Below are positions 19,244 through 29,245 of a stretch of DNA of 64,000 nucleotides, one piece after another. The notes below the pieces were generated by a model, which was given only the letters and a program-made list of their open reading frames with translations, was not told the DNA's origin and did not search any database. A program made the position numbers and the translations under genes. The stretch is taken from assembly GCA_963765265.1 (NCBI GenBank), contig CAVXVN010000011.1, positions 62,001 through 126,000 on the forward strand, read 5' to 3'. This stretch comes from Bacillus_BD sp963765265. GTDB lineage: Bacteria > Bacillota > Bacilli > Bacillales > Cytobacillaceae. Positions within the stretch are counted from its first letter, which is position 1. Each line of letters starts with the position of its first letter.

Positions 19244-20689
19244 TTGAAAAAGGTTAAGGTTCGTTTACGGCCCATTGTAAGTAAGATGAATTTACCCACT
19301 GTTTTGAAAACAACTATACTTCCGGGTGACTCAATGGAAAGATTATTTATTGCAACCCAGGTCGGAGAGATCTTTTACATAGGAAACGGAAGTTTAAGGA
19401 CTTTCTTAGATATTCGCTCTTCGATATTAAAACTAGGTTTTTCTGGTGGTAGATATGATGAACGGGGACTCTTGGGGCTAGCATTTCATCCCGAATTTTA
19501 TTCTAACGGTCTGTTTTATCTTCATTATTCTGTAGCTGGAACACAAGGTCCAGGTGCTCTTCCTAGTTCAGAAGTTTCAAGACAAGGTCTTCCTGAATTT
19601 TTTAAGCCTAACCCGTGTGACCCCAGAACCTTAAACCTAAAGTGGATAAATAGAGAAATTCAATATGATCATATTGATACAGTAGAAGAATGGATTTTAC
19701 AATCTAATGGTCAACCTCAAAAACGGCGGACCTTACTTAATTTAAGAAGACCCTTTTTTAATCATAATGGTGTTAATAGCTTAAACTTTTCACCAGAAAC
19801 AGGAAAACTTGTTTTAACAACCGGGGATGGTGGATCAGGCTATGATCCATTTAATTTAAGCCAGGATGATATGGAAATCGCCGGTAAAATAATTGAAATA
19901 GATGTAAATAAGAATACATTTATCAATCATCCACCCGTAGTCACACGTTTTAATGAACTTCCCGCACCGATTCAGGAAACACTTACGGTAATGGCCAAAG
20001 GGGTTCGCAATATACCTGGCATTTCATTTCAAAGGTTTTATAATCAAACGATCAAATATGTGGGAAATGTCGGACAGGATCTGGTAGAGTCGATTTTTTC
20101 ATTCGTACATTATAAACCAATACCGGTACCTCAGCTTATTCAAGCTTCCTTAAAAAACACCGAACTTAACCAAGAAGGATTTATTAACTTTGGCTGGCGA
20201 GGGTGGGAAGGTTCTTTTCCTACTACGATTATAAGCAGCTGCTCGGGAAATTCGACTTTGGATGAGAAAACAATGGCTTATTACAATGAAGCAGTAAAAA
20301 CTTCTGTGAAGCGTCTTCAGCCTCTAACTAGTTATTTTCATAAAGATCAAAGGCCCGATAAATTTGGAGGAACTGCCCTTACAGGTGTGCAAGCCTATAT
20401 AGGAAATGGCATTCCTGAATTAACGGGAAGTGTTGTGTTTACCGATTTTGCCCGGGATGAAGAATCCGAGCCTCCGGTTAGAGGGGTTTTAGCTTATACC
20501 AAGGTAAGAACAGATGGACAATTAAATGATTTTAGTGTGATTGAAACGGATTATAATTTTGGGTCTCAATCATCTTATTATGTTAGTTTGGGATCGAATC
20601 TGAATCAAACCAGACTCTATTTAGGGGTTTTTGGTTCTATGAATGTGACTGATTTTAACCAAGGTACTGTTTTTGAAATTATTCCGTGA
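19244..20689 (+). CDS. Glucose/sorbosone dehydrogenase-like beta-propeller protein
   Basis: The protein (about 481 residues from TTG 19244; GTG 19232 is too close to the AAGGAG site) has the GSDH fold pattern of soluble PQQ-dependent aldose dehydrogenases. Visible blocks are LLGLAFHPEFYSNGLFYLHYS, then FNHNGVNSLNFSPETGKLVLTTGDGG, and KFGGTALTGVQAYIGNGIPEL near the C-terminus. No signal peptide is visible, unlike most secreted family members, so location and PQQ use are uncertain. Typical bacterial enzymes oxidise aldoses; similar eukaryote-like proteins have no assigned activity. It is transcribed alone between two hairpins. Confidence 0.65.
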   Translation: MKKVKVRLRPIVSKMNLPTVLKTTILPGDSMERLFIATQVGEIFYIGNGSLRTFLDIRSSILKLGFSGGRYDERGLLGLAFHPEFYSNGLFYLHYSVAGTQGPGALPSSEVSRQGLPEFFKPNPCDPRTLNLKWINREIQYDHIDTVEEWILQSNGQPQKRRTLLNLRRPFFNHNGVNSLNFSPETGKLVLTTGDGGSGYDPFNLSQDDMEIAGKIIEIDVNKNTFINHPPVVTRFNELPAPIQETLTVMAKGVRNIPGISFQRFYNQTIKYVGNVGQDLVESIFSFVHYKPIPVPQLIQASLKNTELNQEGFINFGWRGWEGSFPTTIISSCSGNSTLDEKTMAYYNEAVKTSVKRLQPLTSYFHKDQRPDKFGGTALTGVQAYIGNGIPELTGSVVFTDFARDEESEPPVRGVLAYTKVRTDGQLNDFSVIETDYNFGSQSSYYVSLGSNLNQTRLYLGVFGSMNVTDFNQGTVFEIIP

Positions 20690-20758
20690 TTCATACCTAC
20701 AAAATTCGACTTAATACTAGATGAATCTTTTTCTTGGATTTAATTGAAGCGAAAGATA

Positions 20759-20796
20759 AAACAAACAAGAGAGCAATCATGCTCCCTTGTTTGTTT
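20759..20796. terminator. Bidirectional terminator
   Basis: AAACAAACAAGAGAGCA (20759-20775), loop ATCA, complement 20780-20796 with one mismatch, then T-rich sequence. It sits between convergent genes ending at 20689 and 20858. Confidence 0.8.
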
Positions 20797-20857
20797 ATTA
20801 TTCCGGGTATTTAAAAGTCCGATTTCACCCCAAATACTGGGGTGTTTTGGAGAGTCA

Positions 20858-21418
20858 CTAAGTTATCATGGTCTTTAATTTTTTAAAAAAGAATAAAGCT
20901 ATCTCAACCCATAACCAAGTATAAAAGAAAGAAAATAAAAAAATACTTCCTGCTGTAAGGAATGAAAAGGAATCGGATACGGCCGGACCAAGAACGGGAA
21001 AGTGGAAAACATATAGTAGACTCATAATTCCTAAGTTTAAGAGAATGGCACCAATAGAAATAATGCTTACTCTCTTCTTGAAAAAGGAAAAAGCTGCACC
21101 TATACCAATCCCTAACAACCCTGTTGTAAAAGGAAAAACGACTAGTTCACTTGGAAACAGAATGAATAGCAACAGGATGGTAAGAAAATAAGACATCACT
21201 CCCATCTGTAGGGAAAACATGGCACCAATCAGTATGGGTAAAGTAGCAAATGGGCTGATAAAATACCCGACCCCTGGTAAAAATCCACCTGCTGCTTGAA
21301 GTAGAGCAGCCATACAGGCGAGAAAGGATCCTAAAACAAGCCTCTTCGCTTTTGTATGTTTACGAAATTCTAATTGGGCAAATCGAACATCATCTGATAT
21401 TGATTTTAAAAAATACAT
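20858..21418 (-). CDS. Polytopic membrane protein, possibly an ECF-type substrate-binding subunit
   Basis: The 186-residue protein starts with a basic cytoplasmic stretch (KHTKAKRLVLGSFLA) and has about five to six hydrophobic segments. The arrangement, with early AALLQAAGGFLPGVGYFISPFATLP, resembles ECF transporter S-components and similar small Bacillus membrane proteins. No ligand class can be read from it and no ECF A/A'/T genes are nearby. The start ATG 21418 has a GAGGTGGA site on the minus strand. Confidence 0.5.
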   Translation of the reverse strand: MYFLKSISDDVRFAQLEFRKHTKAKRLVLGSFLACMAALLQAAGGFLPGVGYFISPFATLPILIGAMFSLQMGVMSYFLTILLLFILFPSELVVFPFTTGLLGIGIGAAFSFFKKRVSIISIGAILLNLGIMSLLYVFHFPVLGPAVSDSFSFLTAGSIFLFSFFYTWLWVEIALFFFKKLKTMIT

Positions 21419-21900
21419 CGGTCCACCTCATTCAAAACGGTTTTTAGATACAATACAATATATTAACCATTGATTAGAGGTGGAACTATGATTAAAAATC
21501 CATTATCGTTTGAGATTTTATATCCCTTTTCTAATGTTTTTTGTATTTAGTACTCGAAAACAGAGCCCGTTACTTTATTCGAGGCTTTTTTTCTATCCAT
21601 TTAAAAAACCGACATGAACCTACTAAAAAAATATAATAATCAGAATATTCATGTTATTGTGTAAATTCTTGTAAATTTGTAATATGAAAACAAGCAATAC
21701 TTTTAGATTTCATAAATGAATTCCATTAAAGCTATAAATAGAGGAGATTCTTTACTAAGCCGTTTATCTTAGAAGATAAACAAGTAATCTATTCACTTTC
21801 TCTGTCAGTTTTGACCGAATGAGTTTATGAAAGCGTTATTTTGATGTTAGCAAGCTAGATTTACATACTTATGAAAAGGCTATAGAAAGGAGTTTCAATC
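21419..21900. other. Intergenic region upstream of the tautomerase operon
   Basis: About 480 bp with no gene I can support. It holds AT-rich promoter DNA for both flanking genes and a cre-like ATGAAAGCGTTATTT at about 21827, which misses the consensus at one position. The last bases give AGAAAGGAG before the start at 21901. Confidence 0.4.
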
Positions 21901-22116
21901 ATGCCACTTATTCAAATCAATATTGTTGAAGGGCGTTCGCCTGAGAAAAAAGAAAGATTAATCCGGGAAGTGTCTGATTTAGTCGCGGAAGTGTTAGAGG
22001 CACCAGTGGAAAATGTCCGTGTCATGATACAAGAAATGTCTCCTGAACATTGGGGAATTGCAGGAGAATCCGTGAAAAAACGAACAGAAAAAAATAATAG
22101 CGTAACAAAGGTATAA
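21901..22116 (+). CDS. 4-oxalocrotonate tautomerase family protein
   Basis: The 71-residue protein begins MPLIQINIVEGRSPEKKERL; the Pro after Met is the catalytic N-terminal base of 4-oxalocrotonate tautomerases. The Arg of EGRS and the second Arg in VRVMIQEM match substrate-binding positions. The enzyme isomerises 2-hydroxymuconate to 2-oxo-3-hexenedioate in the meta-cleavage branch. It is about nine residues longer than XylH at the C-terminus. It heads a run of same-strand genes leading to the phenol hydroxylase and dioxygenase cluster, which supports a role in catechol breakdown. Confidence 0.85.
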   Translation: MPLIQINIVEGRSPEKKERLIREVSDLVAEVLEAPVENVRVMIQEMSPEHWGIAGESVKKRTEKNNSVTKV

Positions 22117-22185
22117 CAAATTCATAAGTTTATTCTCTTGTTTTATGTATATGAATAATAGTTTAAGTGAAATGGAGGAAAAAGA

Positions 22186-23304
22186 ATGAATACTGTTAGT
22201 AATTTTTTTCCAGGATTAGATGGAGTAGTAGCTGCAGAAACAAAGATTTCTTTTCTTGATACCGTACAAGGGGAAATCGTTATTAAGGGGTACGACTTAA
22301 TTGAATTATCGAAGAAATATAGTTATTTAGATATCGTTCATCTTTTACTAGAGGAAAAGCTACCAAGTCAAGAAGAGAAAAATAGATTGGAAAACAAATT
22401 AAAGAGTTACTATGAAATACCAGAAACCGTTTATGAAGTATTTAAGTTGCTCCCTGAACAGACTCATCCTATGGACGCATTAAGAACCGGCCTCTCCTTT
22501 ATCTCAGGATATGATGAGGATATTGATAATCGTTCATTAGAAGTAAATAAAGAACGTGCGTATCAATTATTAGGGAGTATGCCAAACCTTGTCGCTAACA
22601 GTTATCGTATTCTCACAAAACAAGACCCCGTTCATCCAGATAAGGACTTATCCTACAGTGCTAATTTCTATTATATGATTACAGGCATTAAGCCTACAGC
22701 GATTCAAGAGAAAATTTTTGACCTTTCACTTGTACTTTATAGTGAGCATGAGATGCCAAACTCTACTTTCACATCAAGAGTCATTGCTTCTACTCAGTCC
22801 GATTTGTATGGAGCACTGACTGGAGCGGTTGCTTCCTTGAAAGGAAACTTACATGGAGGGGCCAATGAAGCGGTTATGCATATGCTTCTTGAAGCAGAAA
22901 GTGTTGAACAGTTTGAAGAGTTATTAGAAAACAAGCTGTTAAACAAAGAGAAGATTATGGGATTTGGTCATCGTGTTTATATGAAGAAAATCGATCCTCG
23001 GGCTCTCATGATGAAGGAGGCGTTAAAGCAACTGAGTGATATCAAAGGGGACGATCTTTTATACCGGATGTGTGAAGCGGGAGAAAGGTTAATGGAACGA
23101 GAAAAAGGACTCTACCCGAATTTAGATTACTATGCAGCTCCAGTCTATTGGATGCTTGGTATTCCGATTCCAATCTATACACCGATCTTTTTCGGGTCGA
23201 GAACAGTCGGATTATGTGCACATGTCATTGAACAGCATGCCAATAACCGCCTGTTCCGCCCACGAGTCAATTATATTGGTGAACGACATGCCTTAAGCCA
23301 GTAA
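22186..23304 (+). CDS. 2-methylcitrate synthase / citrate synthase
   Basis: The 372-residue citrate synthase-fold enzyme has the catalytic set His in NLHGGANEAVM, His in MGFGHRVYMKKIDPR and Asp in LYPNLDYYAAPVYWMLGIP. The short Gram-positive type and its place directly before MmgE/PrpD and PrpB homologues argue for 2-methylcitrate synthase (as MmgD), condensing propionyl-CoA with oxaloacetate. ATG 22186 follows GGAGGAAAAAG. It lies 69 bp after the tautomerase. Confidence 0.85.
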   Translation: MNTVSNFFPGLDGVVAAETKISFLDTVQGEIVIKGYDLIELSKKYSYLDIVHLLLEEKLPSQEEKNRLENKLKSYYEIPETVYEVFKLLPEQTHPMDALRTGLSFISGYDEDIDNRSLEVNKERAYQLLGSMPNLVANSYRILTKQDPVHPDKDLSYSANFYYMITGIKPTAIQEKIFDLSLVLYSEHEMPNSTFTSRVIASTQSDLYGALTGAVASLKGNLHGGANEAVMHMLLEAESVEQFEELLENKLLNKEKIMGFGHRVYMKKIDPRALMMKEALKQLSDIKGDDLLYRMCEAGERLMEREKGLYPNLDYYAAPVYWMLGIPIPIYTPIFFGSRTVGLCAHVIEQHANNRLFRPRVNYIGERHALSQ

Positions 23305-23367
23305 ACAACTGGAGAGTTGTTTTTAGCGCCACCGTAACATGAATGTTGGCCAGAACATTCATGTTAC
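23303..23367 (+). promoter_or_regulatory. Two hairpins between methylcitrate synthase and dehydratase genes
   Basis: First hairpin AAACAACT (23303-23310), loop GGAG, AGTTGTTT (23315-23322) followed by TTT: a weak terminator. Second, GTAACATGAATGTT (23334-23347), loop GGCCAG, perfect complement (23354-23367) without a T run. They may attenuate or process the operon mRNA. Confidence 0.5.
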
Positions 23368-23404
23368 CATCATAATCAAATTTACTAGGGAAGGGAAGAG
23401 AAAT

Positions 23405-24842
23405 ATGATTAAAACAAACGAACTCAATCAAATCGATCAATTATTAGAAGATGTAACAGAATACGTATTAAATAAAGAGATTTCGAGTGTCGAAGCTCTT
23501 GAAACCGCCCGTTATGTACTATTAGATACGCTTGGCTGTGGGATCCTAGCTTTAAATTATCCAGAATGCACGAAGCTGATGGGCCCAATTGTGCCGGGAA
23601 CCGTTGTTCCGAACGGTTCTAGAGTACCAGGCACATCTTATGTTCTAGATCCAGTAAGAGGAGCTTTTAACATTGGATGTATGATTCGTTGGCTCGATTA
23701 TAACGATACGTGGCTTGCTGCTGAGTGGGGGCATCCTTCCGATAATCTAGGTGGAATTCTGGCTGTCGCTGATTACATAAGTCGTGTTCGTGTTTCAGAA
23801 GGAAAAGATCCTTTAACCATGAATACTGTGCTAGAAAGTATGATTAAGGCCCATGAAATTCAGGGAGTACTTGCACTTGAAAACAGTCTAAACCGAGTCG
23901 GTCTTGACCATGTTCTGTTTGTCAAAGTAGCAACGACTGCTGTTGTGGCGAAGTTGCTAGGAGGGACAAAAGAAGAAATTACAAACGCACTATCACATGC
24001 TTGGATTGATAATAGTAGTTTGCGTACGTACAGACATGCTCCGAATACAGGATCTCGGAAATCATGGGCTGCTGGAGATGCAACGAGCCGTGGAGTTCAT
24101 TTAGCTTTGATGGCGCTTAAAGGAGAAATGGGTTATAAGACGGCTCTTTCAGCACCAGGCTGGGGATTCCAGGATGTTTTATTTAATAAACAAGAATTGA
24201 AGCTAGCTCGTCCGCTTGATTCCTATGTCATGGAAAATGTCCTTTTTAAAGTGTCTTACCCTGCCGAATTCCATGCACAAACGGCTGCGGAATGTGCGGT
24301 TCAACTCCATCCAGAAGTGAGTAACCGTTTGGATGAAATCGATCGTATTACGATTACAACGCATGAGTCAGCCATTCGTATTATTGATAAGGAAGGTCCT
24401 TTGAATAATCCAGCTGACCGTGATCATTGTATTCAGTATATTACAGCGATTGGACTTCTTTTTGGAGATATTGTAGCTGATCACTACGAGGATGAAACAG
24501 CGATAGATCCACGGGTAGATCGCTTAAGAGATAAGATGGTTGTGGTGGAAAACAAACAGTATAGTGCAGGATTACTTAGATCCAAATAAGCGTTCCATTG
24601 CGAATGCGATTCAAGTTCATTTTAAGGATGGTTCAAGTACAGAGATAGTGGAATGCGAGTATCCATTAGGGCACCGTTTCCGTCGAGATGAGGCGATCCC
24701 TCAAATCATTAGAAAATTTTCTTCCAATTTACAGACTCATTTCTCACCAAAACAAGTAAAGAACATTCAAGAAGTATGTTCGGATTCGAAAAGATTGTCC
24801 AGTATGCCGGTCAATGAATTTATGGATTTATTTTTAATCTAA
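23405..24842 (+). CDS. 2-methylcitrate dehydratase, MmgE/PrpD family (one frameshift)
   Basis: From ATG 23405 (after GGGAAGGGAAGAG) the frame runs to a stop at 24587-24589. The C-terminal 80 residues follow in the next frame. Removing one G of the pair at 24569-24570 restores YSADYLDPNKRSIANAIQVHF and a 478-residue protein, the usual length. The family signature is visible in RWLDYNDTWLAAEWGHPSDN and in the ARG-poor loop GDATSRGVHLALMALKGE. The enzyme dehydrates 2-methylcitrate to 2-methylaconitate in propionyl-CoA oxidation. It is flanked by synthase and lyase genes of the same cycle. Confidence 0.9.
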
Positions 24843-24856
24843 AGGAGGAATAGAGT

Positions 24857-25765
24857 ATGGCATGGATTGTGGATCAACCTTCATCTCAAGCGGAATTAGC
24901 CAATCGTTTTAAAGAACTCATGACTGCTCCCGATATTTTGCAAATTCCGGGGGCACATGATGCGATGGCGGCCCTTGTCGCCAAACAAGCTGGGTTTTCC
25001 GCTCTTTATTTATCCGGTGCCGCTTATACGGCAAGCCTCGGATTACCTGATTTAGGAGTGATCACCTCGGCAGAAGTGGCACAAAGAGCAAGAGAATTAG
25101 TAAGAGCGACCGATTTACCGGTTCTAGTAGATATTGATACTGGTTTTGGCGGTGTACTGAATGTAGCTCGTACAGCAAGAGAGATGTGGGAAGCAAATGT
25201 AGCGGCCGTTCAACTAGAAGATCAGCAGTTGCCGAAAAAATGCGGTCATTTAAATGGGAAAAAACTGGTCTCTACGGAGGAAATGGTGCAAAAAATTCGC
25301 GCCATTAAAAAAGCAGCACCATCTCTTGTCATTGTCGCTCGAACAGATGCCCGAGCAGTTGAAAGCCTCGAATCGGCGATTGAAAGAGCAAAGGCTTATG
25401 TGGAAGCAGGAGCAGATGCTATTTTCCCTGAAGCTCTTCAATCAGAAGAGGAATTCCGTCTATTCGCTCAATCGATTTCGGTCCCAATGCTTGCAAATAT
25501 GACGGAATTTGGCAAAACTCCTTATTATACCGCAGCTGAATTTGCTGACATGGGGTATCAAATGGTCATTTATCCTGTGACATCCTTAAGAGTGGCTGCG
25601 AAAGCATACGAACGTATTTTTCAGCTCATAAAAGAACAAGGGACACAGAAGGAAGGCCTTGATGATATGCAAACAAGAAGCGAATTGTATTCAACGATCT
25701 CTTATTATGAGTTTGAGGGAATGGATCAGGAGATTGCCAAAACATTATTATCAAAAGGACAATAA
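24857..25765 (+). CDS. prpB: 2-methylisocitrate lyase
   Basis: The 302-residue protein belongs to the isocitrate lyase/PEP mutase superfamily. It has the metal-binding Asp pair in LVDIDTGFGG and the catalytic Cys in the KKCGHLNGK loop, which is the methylisocitrate lyase signature. It splits 2-methylisocitrate into pyruvate and succinate. AAAGGAGGAATAG precedes ATG 24857, only 14 bp after the dehydratase. A terminator follows, so the tautomerase-methylcitrate genes form one operon separate from the hydroxylase genes. Confidence 0.9.
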   Translation: MAWIVDQPSSQAELANRFKELMTAPDILQIPGAHDAMAALVAKQAGFSALYLSGAAYTASLGLPDLGVITSAEVAQRARELVRATDLPVLVDIDTGFGGVLNVARTAREMWEANVAAVQLEDQQLPKKCGHLNGKKLVSTEEMVQKIRAIKKAAPSLVIVARTDARAVESLESAIERAKAYVEAGADAIFPEALQSEEEFRLFAQSISVPMLANMTEFGKTPYYTAAEFADMGYQMVIYPVTSLRVAAKAYERIFQLIKEQGTQKEGLDDMQTRSELYSTISYYEFEGMDQEIAKTLLSKGQ

Positions 25766-25772
25766 AGGTTAA

Positions 25773-25812
25773 GGATTCAGTTCCTTGTTGAATAGGGACA
25801 AGGACTGAATCC
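25773..25812 (+). terminator. Terminator after the methylisocitrate lyase gene
   Basis: GGATTCAGTTCCTTGT (25773-25788) pairs with ACAAGGACTGAATCC (25798-25812), one base bulged, followed by ATTTATT. Confidence 0.75.
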
Positions 25813-25851
25813 ATTTATTCCGAGACCTATTATTTTCTTCCTGTTATTTCT

Positions 25852-25995
25852 ATGGTCCAACTTGAAACCGACATGAGACTTTTTGAAAACGGATACATTA
25901 ACGATGGTAATTTTCCAATGATTCATTCAAGGCTTAATAGAAGCATTCATCATTTTCGGACAACGATGAAGCCGAATAAGGAGGAAAAAGAATGA
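25852..25995 (+). CDS. Possible small leader ORF overlapping the hydroxylase operon start
   Basis: A 47-codon frame (or 40 codons from ATG 25873) ends in the TGA that overlaps the ATG of the next gene by ATGA. It reads MVQLETDMRLFENGYINDGN and continues with a basic stretch. There is no good ribosome site for either start. It could be translationally coupled, a relic of a DmpK-like gene, or chance. I do not recognise its family. Confidence 0.25.
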   Translation: MVQLETDMRLFENGYINDGNFPMIHSRLNRSIHHFRTTMKPNKEEKE

Positions 25996-27114
25996 CAATA
26001 GAACCTACTTTCAAAAAAATGCTCCGCGATCAGCCTTGGGACTTTAAAACAAAAAATGAATATGAAGAAGTGACCCTTAAGGCAGCAGCCATATGTTCAT
26101 ATGCACTACCGCAACAAATTTGATGAACGTGATTATGACAATTTTGATCCACGCTATACTCGTTTAAAATCTTCTGATTGGGAAGCTTTCCGTGATCCGA
26201 AGAAATACTGGTACACAACATACGTAAATAATCGAAAGAAATTAGCGGAAGAAGTTGAAAACGGCTTCAGCTATGCACAAGAACTTGGTGTGATCGAAAA
26301 TCTTTCACCACAATGGGCAGACGCTTTAAGAGATATTTATACACCTTTACGCCATCTTGAATATGGTGAAAATGTCCAAATGCAGCATGTAATCCGTTAT
26401 GCATTAGGGACAGCTATCGAACAGTGTGCAACTTACCAAGCATACGATAAAACAGGACGAGCTCAATGGATTACCCAATGGGCAATGAATATGCAAGAGC
26501 ATCATGGTGATTTTCTCGAACACGGGAAAGAAGTGCTGCTAAATGAGCCAGCTTATGAGCCATTGCTCAAATATGTTGAAGAAGTTCTTGTAACAGATGA
26601 CTGGGCCGAAGTACTTGTGGCTGAGAATTTAACATTAGATCTTTTACTTGGAAACTTAATGTACCGTGAATTTAATAAAGAAGCCGTAAAGCAGGGAGAT
26701 AACCATTTATCCATTATGAACCTAGTGATTGCCAAGCAGATGGATTGGCAGCGCGACTGGGCATTTTCACTATTCAAGCTATTAGCTGAAGATAAAGCGG
26801 AAAGCCGCTGGGATTATTTAAAAGCATTAGGCTATGAAGAGTGGGAAGGCGATTATCGCTGGGGTCGTACCTTAAGTGACCCAAGAGAAACTCCAGAAGA
26901 AACAATGTCAAATCCAGAAATCATTCAGGAATGGGTAGAAAAATGGTATCCAAAGGCATTTGAAGCCGTACTTGCCTTAGCCCCATTATTTGAAAAACAC
27001 GGAATTGAAATTGATCTTCCGGCAACATTGAAAAAGATCGAAGAAGAAGCCATTATACCGATCTATAAAAAATACAAACTTCCATTTAAACAATACGAAA
27101 TAGCACTTAGCTAA
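25992..27114 (+). CDS. Phenol hydroxylase beta subunit, DmpL/P1 type (one frameshift)
   Basis: ATG 25992 after AATAAGGAGG starts MTIEPTFKKMLRDQPWDF. Removing one G at 26081-26082 restores EVTLKQQPYVHMHYRN and gives 373 residues. The ferritin-like fold of multicomponent monooxygenase beta subunits is recognised by QWADALRDIYTPLRHLEYGE, MNMQEHHGDF and LLLGNLMYREFNKEAVKQGD. The beta subunit pairs with alpha and gamma in the (alpha-beta-gamma)2 hydroxylase but binds no iron. It is first in the gene order L-M-N-O-P. Such enzymes are typical of Pseudomonas and Acinetobacter and unusual in Bacillaceae. Confidence 0.85.
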
Positions 27115-27129
27115 GAGAAGGGAACGATC

Positions 27130-27426
27130 ATGATGAGTGAAAAACAAGCATATGTCGGAATGGATTTAGATACAAGTATGGGAAGTATCACAAATGCTCT
27201 CATTGCAGCGATTGAAGAGGATAACGAAGGCGTTATTGTAGAGGACTTCGCTGTTTATAAAAAAGTAAAAGCACCTGGAAAAATGGTTGTAAATAGAGAA
27301 ACGGTTGAAGAACACCTTGGCGCCGATTTCGATATGGATCAAGTACACATGGCCATGTCTTCATGTTTCGGATTTATCAAGGATTGGGACGAAGAACAGC
27401 TAATCATCCAATGGGATGAGGCATAA
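27130..27426 (+). CDS. Phenol hydroxylase effector/coupling protein, DmpM/MmoB type
   Basis: The 98-residue protein begins MMSEKQAYVGMDLDTSMGS, and GVIVEDFAVYKKVKAPGKMV is the typical core of MmoB/DmpM regulatory proteins, which bind the hydroxylase without a cofactor and couple oxygen activation to substrate. The length (about 90-100) fits. It lies 15 bp after the beta subunit and 18 bp before the alpha subunit. Start could be the second ATG (27133). Confidence 0.85.
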   Translation: MMSEKQAYVGMDLDTSMGSITNALIAAIEEDNEGVIVEDFAVYKKVKAPGKMVVNRETVEEHLGADFDMDQVHMAMSSCFGFIKDWDEEQLIIQWDEA

Positions 27427-27444
27427 TAAGGAGGGAAACGATTC

Positions 27445-28945
27445 ATGGCAAAATTAGGAACAAAAGAAAAATACCATGCAATGACAAGGGATTTAATGTG
27501 GGATCCAAAGCATTTTGATATGAATAAAGTCTATCCCTTAATTGAAAAAGAAGGAATTATTCTAAAAGACCCAAGCAGATGGGAAGATCCTTTCCGGATG
27601 ACTTACAACCAGTATGTAAAAATTCAATCGGAGAAAGGATGGCATCTATCATGCGGTTCCAAATGCTTTTGAAGCAAATGACGGACATGCTAAAGTGGTC
27701 GATTCGCGCTGGTATGAAGGGGTAAAAATATTTGCCGTAAATGTTCAGCCCGGCGAGTATGCAGCACACAGATTAATGGCTTATATCGGACGTAATATTC
27801 CAATTGAAGCGATTCGTTTTGCCACTTTTAATCAGGCGATCGACGAATTGCGCCATGCTCAAATTGAAGTTAAACATTATGCACATATGAGTAAACAAAT
27901 TGACGGGCTTCATAATATGCCGGCTACTTCGCAAAACCTATGGCTTAATACCGTGGTCAAATCATTCTTTGATGATGCGATGACTGCTGGTCCGTTTGAA
28001 GCACTTATCGCGATTTCATTCGCATTCGAGTATGTGTTTACAAATATTCTTTTCTTGCCGTTTGCTTCATCCGCCGGAGCAGTGGGTGACGAAACCTTTG
28101 CGGCGGTTGGAAAAACGGTACAATCCGACGAATCACGTCACATGGCATTAGGAATGTCAGCATTGAAAATGTTGTTAGAAGAAGATGAACGCAATGTTCC
28201 GATCATCCAAGGCTGGCTGGATAAATGGTATTGGAGAGGCTACCGTATGTTCTCGGTAATCGCCATGCTGGTAGACTATTATCCGCGTATTCGTCCAACT
28301 TCTTGGAAAAAAGCATTTGAAACATATGTAGAGGAACAAGTATTTAACGGTTTGTTCAAAGATCTTAGAAAGTATGGAATTACTCTGCCAAAATTTGCAG
28401 AGGACAGCATCAAGGAAAAAGAATACTATTCTCATACTGTCTTCCGGATTTTGGATCAATACAAAATGGCCAATCCATATAGAAGCTTTAAGCTTCAGGA
28501 GGATGACTATGAGTGGCTGAATAACGAATATTCTAAGTTTAGTCATTTTGAGCCATTCTTGCGCAGAAATGAAGAGAATGTTTTTGCTAATACAAGTCCT
28601 GGAATGCCAGCTGTATGTTCTGTATGTCAGCTTCCTGCTGAATTCCCTAATCCGGATAGTCCGTTGGAGCTTTGGACACAGTACAGTGAATATAACGGTA
28701 AGACTTATATGACTTGTTCACCAGGATGTAAACATGTGTTTGAACAGGAACCTGAAAAATATGCACAAATGTGGTGGCCGGCAGAAGCTTATTTAAGCGG
28801 TGAATTTGGTGAAGATCCAATTGCAGGAATGTTTAAATATACTGGCTTATCTCCAGAAGAGACTGGCGAACATTATACGTCTAGAGAACATGCCCATTGG
28901 CTGGAGCACCGCAGACATTTAGGACTAGATAAGAAATTTTTCTAA
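27445..28945 (+). CDS. Phenol hydroxylase alpha subunit, diiron, DmpN type (one frameshift)
   Basis: The catalytic subunit is 499 residues once one G of 27637-27638 is removed, joining KIQSEKDGIYHAV to the main frame. The diiron ligands are all present: Glu in QPGEYAAHR, E-x-x-H in DELRHAQ, Glu in SFAFEYVFTN, and E-x-x-H in SDESRHMAL. A YHS domain (CSVCQLPAEF, then TYMTCSPGCKHVFEQEP) occupies residues about 390-440, as in DmpN-type phenol hydroxylases. The enzyme inserts one O atom from O2 into phenol or methylphenols to form catechols. Substrate range cannot be read directly. GGAGGGAAACG precedes ATG 27445. Confidence 0.9.
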
Positions 28946-28966
28946 AAGTGGACGGGAGGTAAGAAA

Positions 28967-29245
28967 ATGCCAAACTATTTGAAAGACGATAATCAATTGA
29001 TTGTCTGGCATGTACTAAGTAGGGAAAATGAAATGAATCCAAGTAATATTGGATTGCCAACACGATATGATTTGACAACAGACCAATTACTGGAAACTTG
29101 TTTAGATACGTATCAGGCTGATAAAGAAAAGAAATATCGCTTCTTCTTAAAACGTGGACAAGGTGATATGGATATTCCTTTAGGAGTAACGTTAAAAGAG
29201 GCAGGAATTCGAAACGGGGATTATATCGAAATCGTGGCAGTTTAA
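28967..29245 (+). CDS. Phenol hydroxylase gamma subunit, DmpO/P4 type
   Basis: The 92-residue protein (MPNYLKDDNQLIVWHVLSRE) has the ubiquitin-like end typical of the P4 subunit, GVTLKEAGIRNGDYIEIVA. It is shorter than DmpO (about 119) and is recognised partly by position between the alpha subunit and the reductase. The subunit stabilises the hydroxylase dimer. A GGGAGGTAAG site precedes ATG 28967. A hairpin without T run (arms CTTTTCTCC and GGAGAAAAG, about 29264-29299) lies in the 92-bp gap to the reductase gene. Confidence 0.75.
   Translation: MPNYLKDDNQLIVWHVLSRENEMNPSNIGLPTRYDLTTDQLLETCLDTYQADKEKKYRFFLKRGQGDMDIPLGVTLKEAGIRNGDYIEIVAV

Noticed and set aside
21606..25877. Shared 12-mer AAACCGACATGA before the tautomerase and hydroxylase operons
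   Set aside because: Twelve-base matches are expected by chance in 64 kb of AT-rich DNA, the flanks do not match and distances to the starts differ.
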